A DNA stretch of 64,000 nt from Virgibacillus_P tibetensis (GTDB taxonomy: Bacteria > Bacillota > Bacilli > Bacillales > Amphibacillaceae), in assembly GCF_036026595.1 (NCBI RefSeq), contig NZ_JARZFX010000001.1, positions 248,001 through 312,000 of the forward strand, written 5' to 3'. Position numbers and translations under genes: made by a program. Below, piece after piece: positions 45,345-54,666 of the stretch. The notes beneath the pieces are model-generated. The model was not told where the DNA came from. It made no database searches and was given only the letters and a program-made list of their open reading frames with translations. Every line of letters starts with the position of its first letter. The first letter of the stretch is position 1.

Positions 45345-45656
45345 ATCTACCCCTCCTATGTCATCATCAGTATAAATTAAAACAAGAAAAAAATCTACTT
45401 TTGAACATAAATTGTCACACTTTATTATACTTCACCATTTTTAGAAAGAGTTAACATCTATACTTTTACTTAGAAAGGATACTCTAGTAGTAACACAAAT
45501 ATCGTTTGGCACGCAGTTTCTAGAGCTGTGTTCTAAGCGTTTATATAGATTATAGAGGGGAACATGTACCCGAATTGTTTCCCTCTAAATTTTACTTGCT
45601 ATTCCTTGGGTAACGTTTTACCATTACTACTATACATAAATGGTGGAGTGGATGAT
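45345..45656. other. yqzM-holA gap with one hairpin
   Basis: No further gene is supported here. TAGAGGGGAAC at 45553-45563 pairs with GTTTCCCTCTA at 45577-45587 (11 bp, one G-T pair), followed by AATTTTAC. It may be a weak terminator or part of the holA leader. The frame upstream of holA is open through it, but without a ribosome site. Confidence 0.45.
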
Positions 45657-46676
45657 ATGTCTTATTTGGAAGTTGTGCAAAAAGTTAAGAATAAACAAAT
45701 TGCCCCAGTTTATTTACTTTATGGATCTGAATCCTATTTTATTCAAAACATAAAGCAGCTAATTATAAAACAAGTACTGTCAGGGGAAATGGATAATTTA
45801 TCTTCTTATGATTTGGAGGAGACTCCAATACAAGAAGTAATTGCCGATGTGGAGACCTACCCCTTTTTTGGGGAAAGAAAGTTAGTAATAGCAACTAATC
45901 CATCGTTTCTTAAAGCAAAGCCGGACAAGCTTCCTTTTGAGCATGATTTACTATCATTGCAGAATTATTTAAGTGCACCGGTGGATTATTCTATACTGGT
46001 GTTCATTGCGGCCTATGAGAAAATAGATGAACGGAAAAAGATCAGCAAACTCCTTAAAAAAAAGGCTGCTGTTGCACTGTGTAACCCGATAAAAGAATAC
46101 GAACTGCAGAAATGGATTAAGAATTTAACTGACCAACTGCATGTCACTATGGATAACGATGCCTATGAAGTAATAGAGACAGAATTATCCATGAACCTTC
46201 ACCTTATAGAAAATGAACTAACTAAATTAGCATTGTACGTAGGTGAAAATGGTCATATTACAAAGCAGATTACGCAGGAATTGATATCACATACATCGAG
46301 CAGTTCTTCTTTAAGACTTGTAGATGCAGTGATTGATGCGAATTTACATAAGGCGATTACCATATACAAGGATCTTGAAAAAATGAAAGAGGAGCCAATC
46401 GCTTTAATTGGCTTACTTGCATTTCAGTTTCGTACTATTTTGCGTGTGAAGCTTTTAAAACTTAAAGGTTATGGTCAGTCCCAGATGCAAAAACAGCTGC
46501 AGGTTCATCCGTATGTTATAAAGATAGCGCTAAATAGGGAAAAGAGATTTACTGTTAATCATTTACAGGCTATTCTTGATAAATTAACAAATGCAGATGC
46601 GGTGATGAAGCAAGGGAAAATGGAGAAAGAACTAGCCTTTGAACTATTGCTGTATGAATTAATACAACCCGAATAA
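45657..46676 (+). CDS. holA: DNA polymerase III subunit delta
   Basis: The clamp-loader subunit that opens the beta ring. From the ATG at 45657, after GGTGGAG, it has 339 residues, close to B. subtilis HolA. It shows the N-terminal SYLEVVQKVKNKQIAPVYLLYG with YLLYGSESYFI, and the conserved MNLHLIENELTKLALY. The open frame extends 31 codons upstream with no family similarity, so I exclude it. A terminator shared with rpsT follows. Confidence 0.95.
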   Translation: MSYLEVVQKVKNKQIAPVYLLYGSESYFIQNIKQLIIKQVLSGEMDNLSSYDLEETPIQEVIADVETYPFFGERKLVIATNPSFLKAKPDKLPFEHDLLSLQNYLSAPVDYSILVFIAAYEKIDERKKISKLLKKKAAVALCNPIKEYELQKWIKNLTDQLHVTMDNDAYEVIETELSMNLHLIENELTKLALYVGENGHITKQITQELISHTSSSSSLRLVDAVIDANLHKAITIYKDLEKMKEEPIALIGLLAFQFRTILRVKLLKLKGYGQSQMQKQLQVHPYVIKIALNREKRFTVNHLQAILDKLTNADAVMKQGKMEKELAFELLLYELIQPE

Positions 46677-46680
46677 ACAA

Positions 46681-46711
46681 AAACGATCCTTTTCAGAGGA
46701 TCGTTTTTTTA
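46681..46711. terminator. Bidirectional terminator between holA and rpsT
   Basis: AAAACGATCC at 46681-46690 pairs perfectly with GGATCGTTTT at 46699-46708, with an 8-nt loop, T residues after it on the plus strand and A residues before it serving rpsT. Confidence 0.9.
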
Positions 46712-46978
46712 TTATGCGCTAAGGTTATTTACTTTATTAGCTAAACGGGATTTTTGACGATCACCGTTGTTTTTGTGAATAATACCTTTTTGAACAGCTT
46801 TATCAATATGTTTTGTTGTGCTTTGTAATGCAGCTTTTGCATTTTCCACATCATTAGCTTCAATTAATTTTTCAACACGTTTAATTTGAGAACGCATTTC
46901 TGATTTTTGTGCTTGATTGTTCACACGTTTTTTATTATTCGTATCTACACGTTTGATAGCAGATTTGATATTAGCCAT
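46712..46978 (-). CDS. rpsT: 30S ribosomal protein bS20
   Basis: An 88-residue, strongly basic helical protein with the typical start ANIKSAIKRV and the segment KGIIHKNNGDRQKSRLANKVN; it binds 16S rRNA early in 30S assembly. GGAGGTGAAAC precedes the ATG. It is transcribed against its neighbours, as in B. subtilis. Confidence 0.98.
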   Translation of the reverse strand: MANIKSAIKRVDTNNKKRVNNQAQKSEMRSQIKRVEKLIEANDVENAKAALQSTTKHIDKAVQKGIIHKNNGDRQKSRLANKVNNLSA

Positions 46979-47044
46979 TGTTTCACCTCCTGCAAAATTA
47001 TTTCATTAATGAAAATTAGTTTATCCTCATCTAAGTTCTGCTTT

Positions 47045-47073
47045 ATCCTAAGTTTCACTTTGTTAGTGGACAA
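47045..47073 (-). promoter_or_regulatory. Probable promoter for rpsT
   Basis: On the minus strand TTGTCC (47073-47068) and TAGGAT (47050-47045) are separated by 17 bp, about 67 bp before the rpsT start. Confidence 0.5.
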
Positions 47074-47134
47074 GAGACATTTTACCAAAGGAGCGACAGA
47101 TTATCAATAGCTTTGTTATTTAATCGATGAATTT

Positions 47135-47163
47135 GTATGAATTTAACGTATTTGTTCATTCTA
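47135..47163 (+). promoter_or_regulatory. Probable sigma-G promoter for gpr
   Basis: GTATG at 47135-47139 and CATTCTA at 47157-47163 with a 17-bp spacer fit the forespore sigma-G pattern (gHATR, then CATnnTA). This agrees with forespore expression of gpr in B. subtilis. It lies 32 bp before the ATG. Confidence 0.6.
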
Positions 47164-47194
47164 TTACTAATGAATTACGAAAGGAAGATTAAAC

Positions 47195-48310
47195 ATGGAA
47201 GAACAGGCTAACTTATTTCAGGTTAGAACAGATTTGGCGACAGAGGCTCGAGATATGTACGTGGAAACAGACGAAAAAAAAGAGAAAGAAAAGAAGAAAC
47301 AGCAGGAAATCAAAGGAGTAACCGTTAAGGAAAGAACACAAGAAGATATAAAGGTATCCTACGTGGATATCGATGATGAAGGTGCCAAATTACTAGGTAA
47401 AAAAGCGGGATCCTATATCACAATATATGCTGACGGTGTTAAAAAGCAGGATACATCACGGCAAGAAGCCGCAGCAAGAGTATTGGCTAAAGAACTGGAA
47501 CAATTAATTCTAAAAAACAATATACCAGCTGACAGTACAGGATTAATTGTAGGACTGGGAAATTGGAATGTGACCCCTGATGCACTTGGACCGATGACTG
47601 CTGAGAAAATTATGGTAACGAGCCATTTGTTTGAACTTCAGCATGAAACCGTATCAGAAGGTTACCGCCCAGTAGCAGCTGTTACACCAGGTGTAATGGG
47701 TGTGACAGGGATTGAGACGAGCGATATAATTTTTGGGATTGTTGAGAAGTTCAATCCTGACTTTGTAATAGCAATAGATGCCTTGGCTTCCAGATCGATT
47801 GAACGAGTTAACGAAACAATACAAATATCCGACTCAGGTATTCATCCTGGTTCTGGAGTAGGAAATAAACGAAAAGAACTAAGTAAGGAGACCTTGGGGG
47901 TTCCAGTTATGGCAATAGGTGTTCCGACGGTGGTTGATGCGGTAACCATTGCTAGTGATACGATTGATTTTCTTTTAAAACATTTTGGAAGAGAAATGAA
48001 AGAGAAAGATAATCCATCGAAATCCTTGGCCCCAGCAGGTTTGACTTTTGGAGAAAAAAAATTCAATGAATCGGACTTGCCAGACGAAGGTAGCAGAAGC
48101 ACCTTTCTCGGAATGGTCGGTACTCTATCGGATGAAGAGAAAAGGAAGTTAATAACCGAAGTATTAACACCAATTGGACATAATTTAATGGTTACACCTA
48201 AGGAAGTAGACGGATTTATGATAGATATGGCAAGTGTAATAGCAAATGGTGTTAATGCGGCTTTACACGAGAATGTTGATGTAGATAACTTTGCTGCCTA
48301 TACAAGATAA
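47195..48310 (+). CDS. gpr: Germination protease GPR
   Basis: A forespore endopeptidase that degrades small acid-soluble proteins on germination. The 371 residues include the N-terminal propeptide region (QVRTDLATEARDM) and the conserved GLGNWNVTPDALGP, and IAIDALASRSIERVNETIQISDSGIHPGSG near the active aspartates. AAAGGAAG precedes the ATG. It is followed by spoIIP, as in B. subtilis. Confidence 0.96.
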   Translation: MEEQANLFQVRTDLATEARDMYVETDEKKEKEKKKQQEIKGVTVKERTQEDIKVSYVDIDDEGAKLLGKKAGSYITIYADGVKKQDTSRQEAAARVLAKELEQLILKNNIPADSTGLIVGLGNWNVTPDALGPMTAEKIMVTSHLFELQHETVSEGYRPVAAVTPGVMGVTGIETSDIIFGIVEKFNPDFVIAIDALASRSIERVNETIQISDSGIHPGSGVGNKRKELSKETLGVPVMAIGVPTVVDAVTIASDTIDFLLKHFGREMKEKDNPSKSLAPAGLTFGEKKFNESDLPDEGSRSTFLGMVGTLSDEEKRKLITEVLTPIGHNLMVTPKEVDGFMIDMASVIANGVNAALHENVDVDNFAAYTR

Positions 48311-48359
48311 AAGAATTGCTGCTCTATCATACCTACCAAAAAAGAAGATTTAGTTCTAG

Positions 48360-48411
48360 TTCCTGAAGTTAAATCATAGATTCTATTAAGAATTAAGTTT
48401 AACTTCAGGAA
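48360..48411 (+). repeat. Long perfect hairpin over the spoIIP ribosome site
   Basis: TTCCTGAAGTTAAA at 48360-48373 is exactly complementary to TTTAACTTCAGGAA at 48398-48411. The loop itself holds ATTCT/AGAAT. The right arm ends in AGGAA, which leads directly into GGGTGGGATC and the spoIIP ATG. No T-run follows, so it does not look like a terminator. Confidence 0.75.
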
Positions 48412-48421
48412 GGGTGGGATC

Positions 48422-49594
48422 ATGTTCTTAAAAAACAGGAAGCGGTATAGAAAGAATCCGCTATATCCTTTTTATAAAAGAAGTGGAATGTATCTGGCCA
48501 GTATTGTTCTATTATTCATAAGCATCGGCATTTTAACAACAGTGCAGCCAGCCTATCGTATTTCGTCGCAAGCTGTTACAGAGTGGACAAGTGATATTGA
48601 GAGCGCTACTTTTCTATATTTAATCGGCTTGGAAAATAGAGCATTTAAACAAGCCTATCCAGAGGATAAAACGCTTCCAAAACTATCTACTACCCTATTC
48701 CATTTAGCGACAAGTGTGAAACCTAATGATCCTCGGAGCCTATTAGGAAATGAACTTCCGGGATTTTCGACATTTGACAGTCGGTTATTAATTGCGGGGA
48801 AAGGGACGAATTATACTAATCTTTCTATCGAATCTTCTCCTCCTTTAGAAGAGGTATTAAAGGACAGGGAGGCCATAGATGATGTGGCTGAAGAAGAAAT
48901 TACAGAAAAAGAAATTAAAGATAATATTCCTACAACTGGCGATCGAAATGTGGTCTACATTTATAACTCCCATAATAGGGAATCATTTTTGCCGCATTTA
49001 CCTGGAGTGAAAGACCCTGATCTAGCACATCACAAGGAAGTAAATATAACCAAAGTTAGTGATCGGCTCGCAAAATCGATGGAAGCTAACGGTATAGGAA
49101 CAATAGTCGACGATACAGATATTATGAGTATTTTAAAGGATAAAGATTGGACATATGGGCGTTCCTATGATGCTTCACGGGATGTTGTTCAAGAAGCTTT
49201 TAGTTCAAATAAAGAGATCCAATATGTATTTGATTTACACCGTGACTCTATCCCTTATGAAAAAACCACTAAGGAAATTAACGGTGAAATGTATGGCAGA
49301 ATTATGATAGTGGTAGGTGCCGAGCATCCAGATTACGAAAAAAATCTGGGGCTGGCCGCAGAATTACATTACTTATTGGAAGAAAAATACCCTGGGTTAA
49401 GTAGAGGTGTATATCCTAAAGAGGGGCCAGGGACAAATGGAGTTTTTAACCAGGATTTATCTGAGAACTCCTTAATACTGGAATTCGGTGGGGTTGAGAA
49501 CAACCTCGATGAATTATATCGCTCAGCAGATGCTCTGGCAGATGTATTTAGTGAATTTTACTGGGATGCTGAGAAAGTAGACGCAAATCCATAA
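48422..49594 (+). CDS. spoIIP: Stage II sporulation protein P (amidase/endopeptidase)
   Basis: A mother-cell peptidoglycan hydrolase that works with SpoIID and SpoIIM to thin the septum and drive engulfment. The 390 residues have a basic start, one membrane helix at about 20-40, a linker, and the SpoIIP catalytic domain from about 175. Likely zinc and catalytic residues lie in YIYNSHNRESF, FDLHRDSIP and LILEFGGVENN. GGAAGGGTGGG precedes the ATG. A weak sigma-E-like CATACCTA occurs at 48328-48335. Confidence 0.95.
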   Translation: MFLKNRKRYRKNPLYPFYKRSGMYLASIVLLFISIGILTTVQPAYRISSQAVTEWTSDIESATFLYLIGLENRAFKQAYPEDKTLPKLSTTLFHLATSVKPNDPRSLLGNELPGFSTFDSRLLIAGKGTNYTNLSIESSPPLEEVLKDREAIDDVAEEEITEKEIKDNIPTTGDRNVVYIYNSHNRESFLPHLPGVKDPDLAHHKEVNITKVSDRLAKSMEANGIGTIVDDTDIMSILKDKDWTYGRSYDASRDVVQEAFSSNKEIQYVFDLHRDSIPYEKTTKEINGEMYGRIMIVVGAEHPDYEKNLGLAAELHYLLEEKYPGLSRGVYPKEGPGTNGVFNQDLSENSLILEFGGVENNLDELYRSADALADVFSEFYWDAEKVDANP

Positions 49595-49608
49595 GGAGGG
49601 TTTAATAA

Positions 49609-49911
49609 ATGGTTCGTTCTTTCGTTGTTCTTTTATTGCTTGCCGTCTTTTTTTTAACAGGGGTGCTTTATGGAATGGATCGAGGTGAAATTTCACTTCA
49701 TGATGAAGCAACTAAGGAAGTAGAACTAGTTGAGAGTCAAGAATTAGCAAGCACTCAAATGGTGCTAGTTGAACAGGAACTGGATAACCATAATATGGAG
49801 GAAGCTGAACATTTCACTCAGAAGACAGCCTCATTTTTAGAAGCAGGTGTTAAAGGGTTTTATGAGGTAATTGTCCAAATCCTTTATCAAGTATCTCAGT
49901 TGTTTTTTTAA
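49609..49911 (+). CDS. yqxA: YqxA-family protein (DUF3679)
   Basis: A 100-residue protein with one N-terminal membrane helix (FVVLLLLAVFFLTGVLYGMD) and a polar remainder, placed 14 bp after spoIIP as yqxA is in B. subtilis. AAGGAGG precedes the ATG. Its function is unknown; co-transcription with spoIIP suggests sporulation. Confidence 0.88.
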   Translation: MVRSFVVLLLLAVFFLTGVLYGMDRGEISLHDEATKEVELVESQELASTQMVLVEQELDNHNMEEAEHFTQKTASFLEAGVKGFYEVIVQILYQVSQLFF

Positions 49912-50136
49912 TAAATATGAACACGCTATGCTTTTATACTATTAAAATGAAGAGCGACGGATCTTTATCATGTTTTTTAGCAAACAGATAAGGATCCGTA
50001 TTTAGTGCCGCAAGAATGCTCACACTATCATTTCACTGTTCCATGTTCAGGGAAACAACCAAAGGAAATTGGCTACCCAAACTGGAAAAACATTTCCTTC
50101 TTATGGTCATCACGGCTTATGATGACCTTCTTTTTT
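49912..50136 (+). terminator. Two hairpins after yqxA, the second a terminator
   Basis: First, ACGGATCTTTATC (49957-49969) pairs with GATAAGGATCCGT (49987-49999) with one mismatch and no T-run. Second, GGTCATCA (50105-50112) pairs with TGATGACC (50120-50127), followed by TTCTTTTTT, a good intrinsic terminator. No gene is visible in this 355-bp gap. Confidence 0.75.
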
Positions 50137-50159
50137 CAGGTCCCGTTGCGCTTTAGTTC

Positions 50160-50188
50160 TTGAACTAAAGTAATACAGTTGCTATAAT
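50160..50188 (+). promoter_or_regulatory. Sigma-A promoter for lepA
   Basis: TTGAAC at 50160-50165 and a perfect TATAAT at 50183-50188 with exact 17-bp spacing, 78 bp before the lepA start. Confidence 0.75.
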
Positions 50189-50266
50189 CAATGCTAGTAT
50201 TGTCGTTGATAAATTTGAAACTTTTATCTTTAAGTGCGGTAAAAGACATGTAGGAGTGACATCATT

Positions 50267-52075
50267 ATGGTGAAAAGACAAAGGAATGTACGTAATTTTT
50301 CAATCATCGCTCATATCGATCACGGAAAGTCCACCTTAGCAGACCGTATTTTGGAAAATACGAAAACTATAACTAAACGTGAGATGAAAGAACAATTACT
50401 CGATGCTATGGATTTGGAACGCGAGCGTGGAATCACTATAAAATTGAATGCCGTACAATTACATTATACAAGTAAAAATGGCGAGGAGTTTATTTTTCAT
50501 TTAATTGACACTCCAGGCCATGTCGATTTTACATATGAAGTATCAAGAAGTCTTGCAGCTTGTGAAGGTGCTATCTTGGTTGTGGACGCCGCTCAAGGAA
50601 TAGAAGCGCAGACACTGGCTAACGTTTACCTTGCTCTTGATAATGAATTAGAAATCATACCTGTTATTAACAAAATTGATCTGCCAAGTGCAGATCCGGA
50701 ACGTGTTAAACAAGAGCTGGAAGATGTTATTGGCATCGACAAGGACGAGGTAATTTTAGCATCTGCTAAATCAAACATCGGTATTGAAGATATCTTGGAA
50801 AGAATAACAGAGTCAATTCCAGCGCCCGCAGGTAATGAGGACAACCCTTTAAAAGCACTTATTTTTGATTCCTTGTATGACCCTTATCGTGGGGTAATAG
50901 CTTATGTGTGTATTAAAGAAGGCACTGTTAAAGTTGGCGATAAAATTAAGATGATGGCCACAGGGAAAGAATTTGAAGTAAACGAAGTGGGCGTGTTTAC
51001 CCCTAAACCTGTTAATCAAAAAGAGTTAACTGTAGGGGATGTAGGCTATTTGACAGCATCCATGAAAGATGTAGGGGATTCTCGGGTTGGGGATACAATT
51101 ACGCTTGCAAACCGTCCAACCGAGACAGCACTCCCGGGTTATCGTAAGTTAAATCCAATGGTTTTCTGTGGGTTATACCCTATAGATTCGAATAGTTACA
51201 ATGATTTAAGAGAAGCACTTGAGCGGCTGGAATTAAATGATGCTTCCTTACAGTATGAGCCGGAAACATCTCAAGCATTAGGTTTTGGCTTCCGTTGCGG
51301 GTTCTTGGGATTACTCCATATGGAGATTATCCAGGAAAGGATTGAAAGAGAGTTTAATATTGATCTAATAACTACTGCGCCAAGTGTGATTTACCAGGTG
51401 GAACTAACAAATGATGAAACGTTAACAATTGATAATCCATCATTAATGCCTGACCCACAGTCAATAAATGAAATACGCGAACCTTTTGTAAAAGCAACGA
51501 TTATGGTGCCTAACGATTATGTAGGTGCAGTAATGGAAATTTCACAGAAGAAGCGGGGGCAATTTATTGATATGGAATACCTGGATGATATCAGAGTAAA
51601 TGTCGTATATCACATTCCATTATCAGAGATTGTATATGATTTCTTTGATCAGTTAAAATCCCAGACTAAAGGGTACGCCTCCTTTGATTATGAGCTGATA
51701 GGCTACCAAGCTTCTGACCTTGTGAAGATGGACATCTTACTAAATACTGAAACAATAGACGCTCTTTCCTTTATTGTTCACCGTGACTTTTCCTATAATC
51801 GAGGTAAACAGATTGTTGATAAATTGAAAGAATTGATTCCTCGTCAGCAATTCGAAGTACCAATTCAAGCTGCAATTGGCAACAAGATTGTAGCTCGGTC
51901 AACCATCAAGGCTATGCGTAAAAATGTACTGGCTAAGTGTTATGGTGGAGATATCTCACGTAAACGTAAATTATTGGAGAAACAAAAAGAAGGGAAAAAA
52001 CGGATGAAGATGGTAGGTTCCGTAGAAGTACCCCAAGAAGCATTTATGTCTATATTACAAATGAATGATGATTAA
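50267..52075 (+). CDS. lepA: Elongation factor 4 (LepA)
   Basis: A translational GTPase that acts in ribosome back-translocation or initiation and assembly. The 602 residues show G1 AHIDHGKST, G2 ERERGITI, G3 DTPGHVDF and G4 NKIDLPSAD, then the beta-barrel, and the LepA-specific C-terminus ending KQKEGKKRMK and MSILQMNDD. TAGGAGTGA precedes the ATG. hemW follows. Confidence 0.97.
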   Translation: MVKRQRNVRNFSIIAHIDHGKSTLADRILENTKTITKREMKEQLLDAMDLERERGITIKLNAVQLHYTSKNGEEFIFHLIDTPGHVDFTYEVSRSLAACEGAILVVDAAQGIEAQTLANVYLALDNELEIIPVINKIDLPSADPERVKQELEDVIGIDKDEVILASAKSNIGIEDILERITESIPAPAGNEDNPLKALIFDSLYDPYRGVIAYVCIKEGTVKVGDKIKMMATGKEFEVNEVGVFTPKPVNQKELTVGDVGYLTASMKDVGDSRVGDTITLANRPTETALPGYRKLNPMVFCGLYPIDSNSYNDLREALERLELNDASLQYEPETSQALGFGFRCGFLGLLHMEIIQERIEREFNIDLITTAPSVIYQVELTNDETLTIDNPSLMPDPQSINEIREPFVKATIMVPNDYVGAVMEISQKKRGQFIDMEYLDDIRVNVVYHIPLSEIVYDFFDQLKSQTKGYASFDYELIGYQASDLVKMDILLNTETIDALSFIVHRDFSYNRGKQIVDKLKELIPRQQFEVPIQAAIGNKIVARSTIKAMRKNVLAKCYGGDISRKRKLLEKQKEGKKRMKMVGSVEVPQEAFMSILQMNDD

Positions 52076-52151
52076 ACTAAGATTAAAAGGGAGAACTTGA
52101 ATGCATTATGCTGAAGGTTTTTCCCTTTTGCTTTGGATAGGAGGATTACAA

Positions 52152-53318
52152 ATGAGTAAGATAAAATCAGCATATATCCACATACCTTTTTGTCAGCAGA
52201 TCTGCCATTACTGTGATTTTGTAAAGTTTTTTTATAATGAAAAATTAGCGACTGAGTATATAGAGGCACTAACGAATGAAATAAACGTCAATGTTGCAGG
52301 TTATAAGAATAGCGTCAGGACTATTTTTATTGGTGGCGGAACGCCTACAGCACTAAATTTCAAGCAATTGCGTGCATTGTTAGAGATAATCGATAAAAAA
52401 TTTGATGTAGCTAATTGTGAGGAATACACAATTGAAGCAAATCCTGGTGATTTTGATATTGAAAAAACCAAGCTTTTAAAAGAATATGGGGTTAATAGAA
52501 TATCACTCGGCGTACAGGTTTTTGATGATAACATGCTGGAAGAGTTGGGCAGGTCACATAAAGTAAGTGATGTTTATAATACGGTGGATCAATTACAGCA
52601 ACATGGGTTTTCCAATATAAGTCTAGATCTAATTTATGCTTTACCTAATCAAACTGTGGATCAGTTCCAAACGTCATTAGAGGAAGCGATTTCGTTTAAA
52701 TTACCTCATTACTCAACATATGCTTTACAAATCGAGCCTAAAACAGTCTTTCATCAACGTCATAAGAAGGGAATGCTCCATCGTCCTCCCCAAGATGAGG
52801 AAGTGGCGATGTATGATATTTTAAGGGAAACGATGAAACAAAATAATTTGCACCAGTACGAAATTAGTAACTTCGCAAGATTAGGGTATGAGAGTAAGCA
52901 TAATTTAACGTATTGGAGTAATGAGTATTACTATGGACTTGGAGCAGGTGCCTATGGATACCTGCCAGGGAAAAGAACTGGAAATATACGTCCTCTCCCT
53001 GCATATGTAAAGCAGGCGAAAAAGGATGGAAAGCCTGTTTTACATGTAGATAAAATTGGACTGAAAGAAAAAGTTGAAGAAGAAATGTTCTTGGGTTTGC
53101 GAAAAGCAAAAGGGGTCAGTAAATTAGATTTCCAAAAGAAATATGGCTTCAATTTTGAAGAACTCTATAAAAAAGAAGTTGAATCACTCGTTGAAAAAGA
53201 ATGGCTAATAGAAGACAGGAATTCCATTCGTTTAACAGACCAGGGAATGCTCCTGGCAAACGAGGTTTTTGAAAAATTCTTATTAGATGATGAGATTAAA
53301 ATTGCTTATTATTCCTGA
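52152..53318 (+). CDS. hemW: Heme chaperone HemW (radical SAM)
   Basis: A radical SAM protein that delivers heme; formerly called oxygen-independent coproporphyrinogen oxidase. From ATG 52152, 9 nt or less after AGGAGG, it has 388 residues. Cys14, Cys18 and Cys21 (CQQICHYC) bind the 4Fe-4S cluster, GGGTPT follows, and KHNLTYW is the HNxxYW motif of HemW. The longer frame upstream lacks a ribosome site. True HemN carries a further cysteine after the cluster triad, absent here. Confidence 0.94.
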   Translation: MSKIKSAYIHIPFCQQICHYCDFVKFFYNEKLATEYIEALTNEINVNVAGYKNSVRTIFIGGGTPTALNFKQLRALLEIIDKKFDVANCEEYTIEANPGDFDIEKTKLLKEYGVNRISLGVQVFDDNMLEELGRSHKVSDVYNTVDQLQQHGFSNISLDLIYALPNQTVDQFQTSLEEAISFKLPHYSTYALQIEPKTVFHQRHKKGMLHRPPQDEEVAMYDILRETMKQNNLHQYEISNFARLGYESKHNLTYWSNEYYYGLGAGAYGYLPGKRTGNIRPLPAYVKQAKKDGKPVLHVDKIGLKEKVEEEMFLGLRKAKGVSKLDFQKKYGFNFEELYKKEVESLVEKEWLIEDRNSIRLTDQGMLLANEVFEKFLLDDEIKIAYYS

Positions 53319-53358
53319 TGAGAAAGTGAAACAGCTACAAAAAGAAACATTGGAAACA

Positions 53359-53403
53359 CTCATTTAGGTTAAATACCCTTCAGGGTGGCATTACTAAAAT
53401 GAG
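53359..53403 (+). repeat. Hairpin between hemW and hrcA
   Basis: CTCATTTAG at 53359-53367 pairs with CTAAAATGAG at 53394-53403 with one bulge, around an inner ACCC/GGGT hairpin. There is no T-run, so its role as a terminator is doubtful. Confidence 0.45.
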
Positions 53404-53427
53404 TATTACTTATGCAAGTCATGTTTA

Positions 53428-53433
53428 TTGACA
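53428..53433 (+). promoter_or_regulatory. -35 box of the hrcA promoter
   Basis: A perfect TTGACA lies 34 bp before the CIRCE operator. The -10 should fall in the T-rich stretch 53451-53461 but is not a clear hexamer. Confidence 0.5.
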
Positions 53434-53466
53434 AAAAAATAAGTATTTGGTAGTTTATTATTAGAA

Positions 53467-53493
53467 TTAGCACTCGTTGATCAAGAGTGCTAA
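53467..53493. promoter_or_regulatory. CIRCE operator
   Basis: TTAGCACTC-N9-GAGTGCTAA, a perfect match to the HrcA-binding CIRCE element, lies 14 bp before the hrcA ATG. It shows that the heat-shock operon is repressed by its own first gene product. Confidence 0.97.
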
Positions 53494-53507
53494 CAGAGGT
53501 GATCATC

Positions 53508-54539
53508 ATGTTAACAGAAAGACAATTATTGATCTTGCAAGTCATTATTGATGATTTCATCGAGTCAGCACATCCTGTTGGTTCACGTGCTATTTCTAAA
53601 AAAGAAAACATATCTTACAGTGCTGCTACGATTAGAAATGAAATGGCCGATTTAGAAGATATGGGTTTTTTAGAGAAAACACATTCATCTTCCGGAAGGG
53701 TCCCATCAGAAAAAGGATATCGATATTATGTTGATCACTTAATATCGCCAGTCAGAAAGCAGAAAAACGTAAATGTGATCAAACACATTATACAAGATGG
53801 TTTCTTTGAATTTGAACAGCTTGTTCAGAAATCAGCAGAAGTGTTGTCAGACTTAACAAACTATACGTCAATCATTCTTGGGCCTGAGTTATTTGAAACA
53901 AAGTTAAAGCAATTACAGATCGTTACATTATCTGACCATACAGCGGTAGCCATTTTAATTACAAATACCGGGCATGTAGAACATCGTTCATTTTCCATCC
54001 CATCTGAAATAGATCCATCAGATTTGGAAAAAATGGTTAACATTTTAAATGATCGACTGCATGGAATTCCAATTATTCATTTACCTGAAATGTTTAATAA
54101 AGAAATTGCTTCTTTAATGAAGATGTATTTGAGTAACTATGATAAATCCTATGATTACCTAAGGGCGGTATTTTCTCATGAACATCCTGTTAAATTGTAT
54201 GTTGGAGGGAAATCGAATATTTTACTTCAGCCTGAATTTAATGATGTGGAGAAGATAAGATCATTTTATTCGATGATGGAGAATGAAGATGAGATAGCAA
54301 ATTTATTAAAAGGTACAACGAATGGAATCAATGTTACGATAGGAAATGAAAATCAGGTTGATGCAATTAAAGATCTTAGTTTAATTACAGCATCTTATCA
54401 ACTGGGTGATGGCCAAATGGGTACAATTGCATTACTTGGACCGACGAGAATGGAGTATAGGAAAGTCATTACATTATTAAATGTATTATCTAATGAAATG
54501 ACCGAAGCTTTATACAAATGGTATAGGAACAATGAGTAG
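53508..54539 (+). CDS. hrcA: Heat-inducible transcription repressor HrcA
   Basis: Repressor of class I heat-shock genes through CIRCE. From ATG 53508, after GAGGTGAT, it has 343 residues, the B. subtilis length. The winged-helix N-terminus carries VGSRAISKKENISYSAATIRNEM and SGRVPSEKGYRYYVD. The C-terminus shows GTIALLGPTRMEYRK. An upstream GTG at 53487 lies inside CIRCE and is not a likely start. Confidence 0.97.
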   Translation: MLTERQLLILQVIIDDFIESAHPVGSRAISKKENISYSAATIRNEMADLEDMGFLEKTHSSSGRVPSEKGYRYYVDHLISPVRKQKNVNVIKHIIQDGFFEFEQLVQKSAEVLSDLTNYTSIILGPELFETKLKQLQIVTLSDHTAVAILITNTGHVEHRSFSIPSEIDPSDLEKMVNILNDRLHGIPIIHLPEMFNKEIASLMKMYLSNYDKSYDYLRAVFSHEHPVKLYVGGKSNILLQPEFNDVEKIRSFYSMMENEDEIANLLKGTTNGINVTIGNENQVDAIKDLSLITASYQLGDGQMGTIALLGPTRMEYRKVITLLNVLSNEMTEALYKWYRNNE

Positions 54540-54666
54540 CATGATAATGGCTTACAGTACTACTAATGAATTAGGACAAGTCCCATGACCGGGAGTAAAG
54601 GTTTTTATTTCACGTACTATTCGTGATATAGTCTTATATGGTGAATTTTACATAGGAGGTGGCAAT

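Noticed and set aside
45564..45656. 31-codon N-terminal extension of holA
   Set aside because: There is no ribosome site at the upstream ATG, the sequence includes a hairpin, and family proteins begin at the SYLEVV segment.
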